This document shows positions 63,741 through 64,000 of a stretch of 64,000 nucleotides of DNA, in pieces. Source of the stretch: Humisphaera borealis (GTDB lineage: Bacteria; Planctomycetota; Phycisphaerae; Tepidisphaerales; Tepidisphaeraceae); the NCBI RefSeq assembly GCF_015169395.1, contig NZ_CP063458.1, positions 6,965,954 through 7,029,953 of the forward strand, in the 5' to 3' direction. Numbering within the stretch: the first letter of the stretch is position 1; every line of letters starts with the position of its first letter. The notes beneath the pieces were generated by a model that did not search any database, was not told where the DNA came from, and saw only the letters and a program-made list of their open reading frames with translations. The position numbers and the translations under genes were made by a program.

Positions 63741-64000
63741 TCACTCGAGATCAGTAAAGTTCCATTTCTCCGGCAGGGCTTCGCCGCATACGTCGCAATA
63801 GAACCATCCGTCCTTCACAATGTTTCGTTCTCCACACGATCCGCACTTACGAAAGGTGCATATCGTCGTAAAGTCGCGCGGGTGGGATAATCCGATCCGA
63901 TCGAGCGCCAGCGCTACGGCTTCCCAGCAGTCCGACCTGGGACAATAGCCAGTCGATTGGTTGCTGATTTCATCGATGTGAACACTCGATGGGCTTTCGA
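63741..64000 (-). CDS. Partial zinc-ribbon protein at the window edge
   Basis: The reading frame enters from the right edge without a start codon and runs to a TGA at 63741-63743, about 85 residues. The part seen has GYCPRSDCWEAVALALDRIG and then CGSCGERNIVKDGWFYCDVCGEAL ended by PEKWNFTDLE. The two CxxC pairs fit a zinc ribbon. Function is unknown. The gene ends 139 bases before the BatA-like start on the same strand, so the two could share a transcript. Confidence 0.65.
   Translation of the reverse strand, partial: ESPSSVHIDEISNQSTGYCPRSDCWEAVALALDRIGLSHPRDFTTICTFRKCGSCGERNIVKDGWFYCDVCGEALPEKWNFTDLE

Noticed and set aside
63384-63890. Plus-strand frame at the right end
   Set aside because: It is antisense to the start of the BatA-like gene and to the zinc-ribbon frame on the minus strand, whose CxxC pairs look real.

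Overview
The window reads as chromosomal DNA of a high-GC planctomycete, most likely of the class Phycisphaerae. The 16S rRNA gene (56432-57934) has planctomycete-like wording around the 907-930 region, and it stands alone, with its own terminator and no 23S gene after it, as known for planctomycetes. The protein content (vWA/BatA-like membrane proteins, a PQQ-propeller protein, very large hybrid kinases) and the many palindromic intergenic repeats fit the same group. Lineage is inferred from the sequence as read; no database search was possible.

Layout. 1-9.6 kb: a repeat-rich stretch, phosphohexomutase, a secreted SGNH-like protein, a STAS protein, a divergent RNase HII relative, a LOG-family protein, a membrane alpha/beta hydrolase and ispG. 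9.7-18.2 kb: holA, then a partial complex I set nuoK-nuoL-nuoM and a MASE1 hybrid histidine kinase. 18.3-31 kb: an acetyltransferase-like protein, PAP2 phosphatase, PQQ-propeller protein, glutamate dehydrogenase, metallophosphoesterase, a vWA membrane protein, a CHASE hybrid kinase and trmL. 31.2-34.3 kb: fba, a two-gene nucleotidyltransferase module, pdxH and queD.

34.4-43.4 kb is the most striking region. A TetR regulator with two near-identical palindromic operators faces an eight-gene co-directional cluster that matches the Nit1C (nitrilase-1) nitrogen-starvation set: Sll0783-like protein, nitrilase, flavin oxidoreductase, radical SAM protein, GNAT, AIR-synthase-like protein, glycosyltransferase and a small MSMEG_0570-like protein. 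A well-spaced sigma-54 (-24/-12) promoter candidate precedes it, and the four wider gaps inside it each hold a different long palindrome.

43.4-55.2 kb: a frameshifted BatA-like protein, a STAS/anti-sigma kinase pair, rhomboid protease, OmpA-family lipoprotein, hisH, a minus-strand cytochrome-oxidase-assembly-type set (ABC-2 permease, SCO, DUF420, Cys-motif protein), a NapG-like ferredoxin, MazG-like and tyrosine-phosphatase-like proteins and two tandem STAS paralogues. 55.2-58.1 kb: three tandem sigma-70 promoters, a long leader, 16S rRNA and a strong terminator. 58.5-64 kb: a coiled-coil zinc-ribbon protein, cca, another BatA/vWA protein and a partial zinc-ribbon gene at the edge.

No tRNA, CRISPR array, insertion sequence or prophage was recognised. 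Many starts were chosen from ribosome binding sites and family N-termini and are stated as such.
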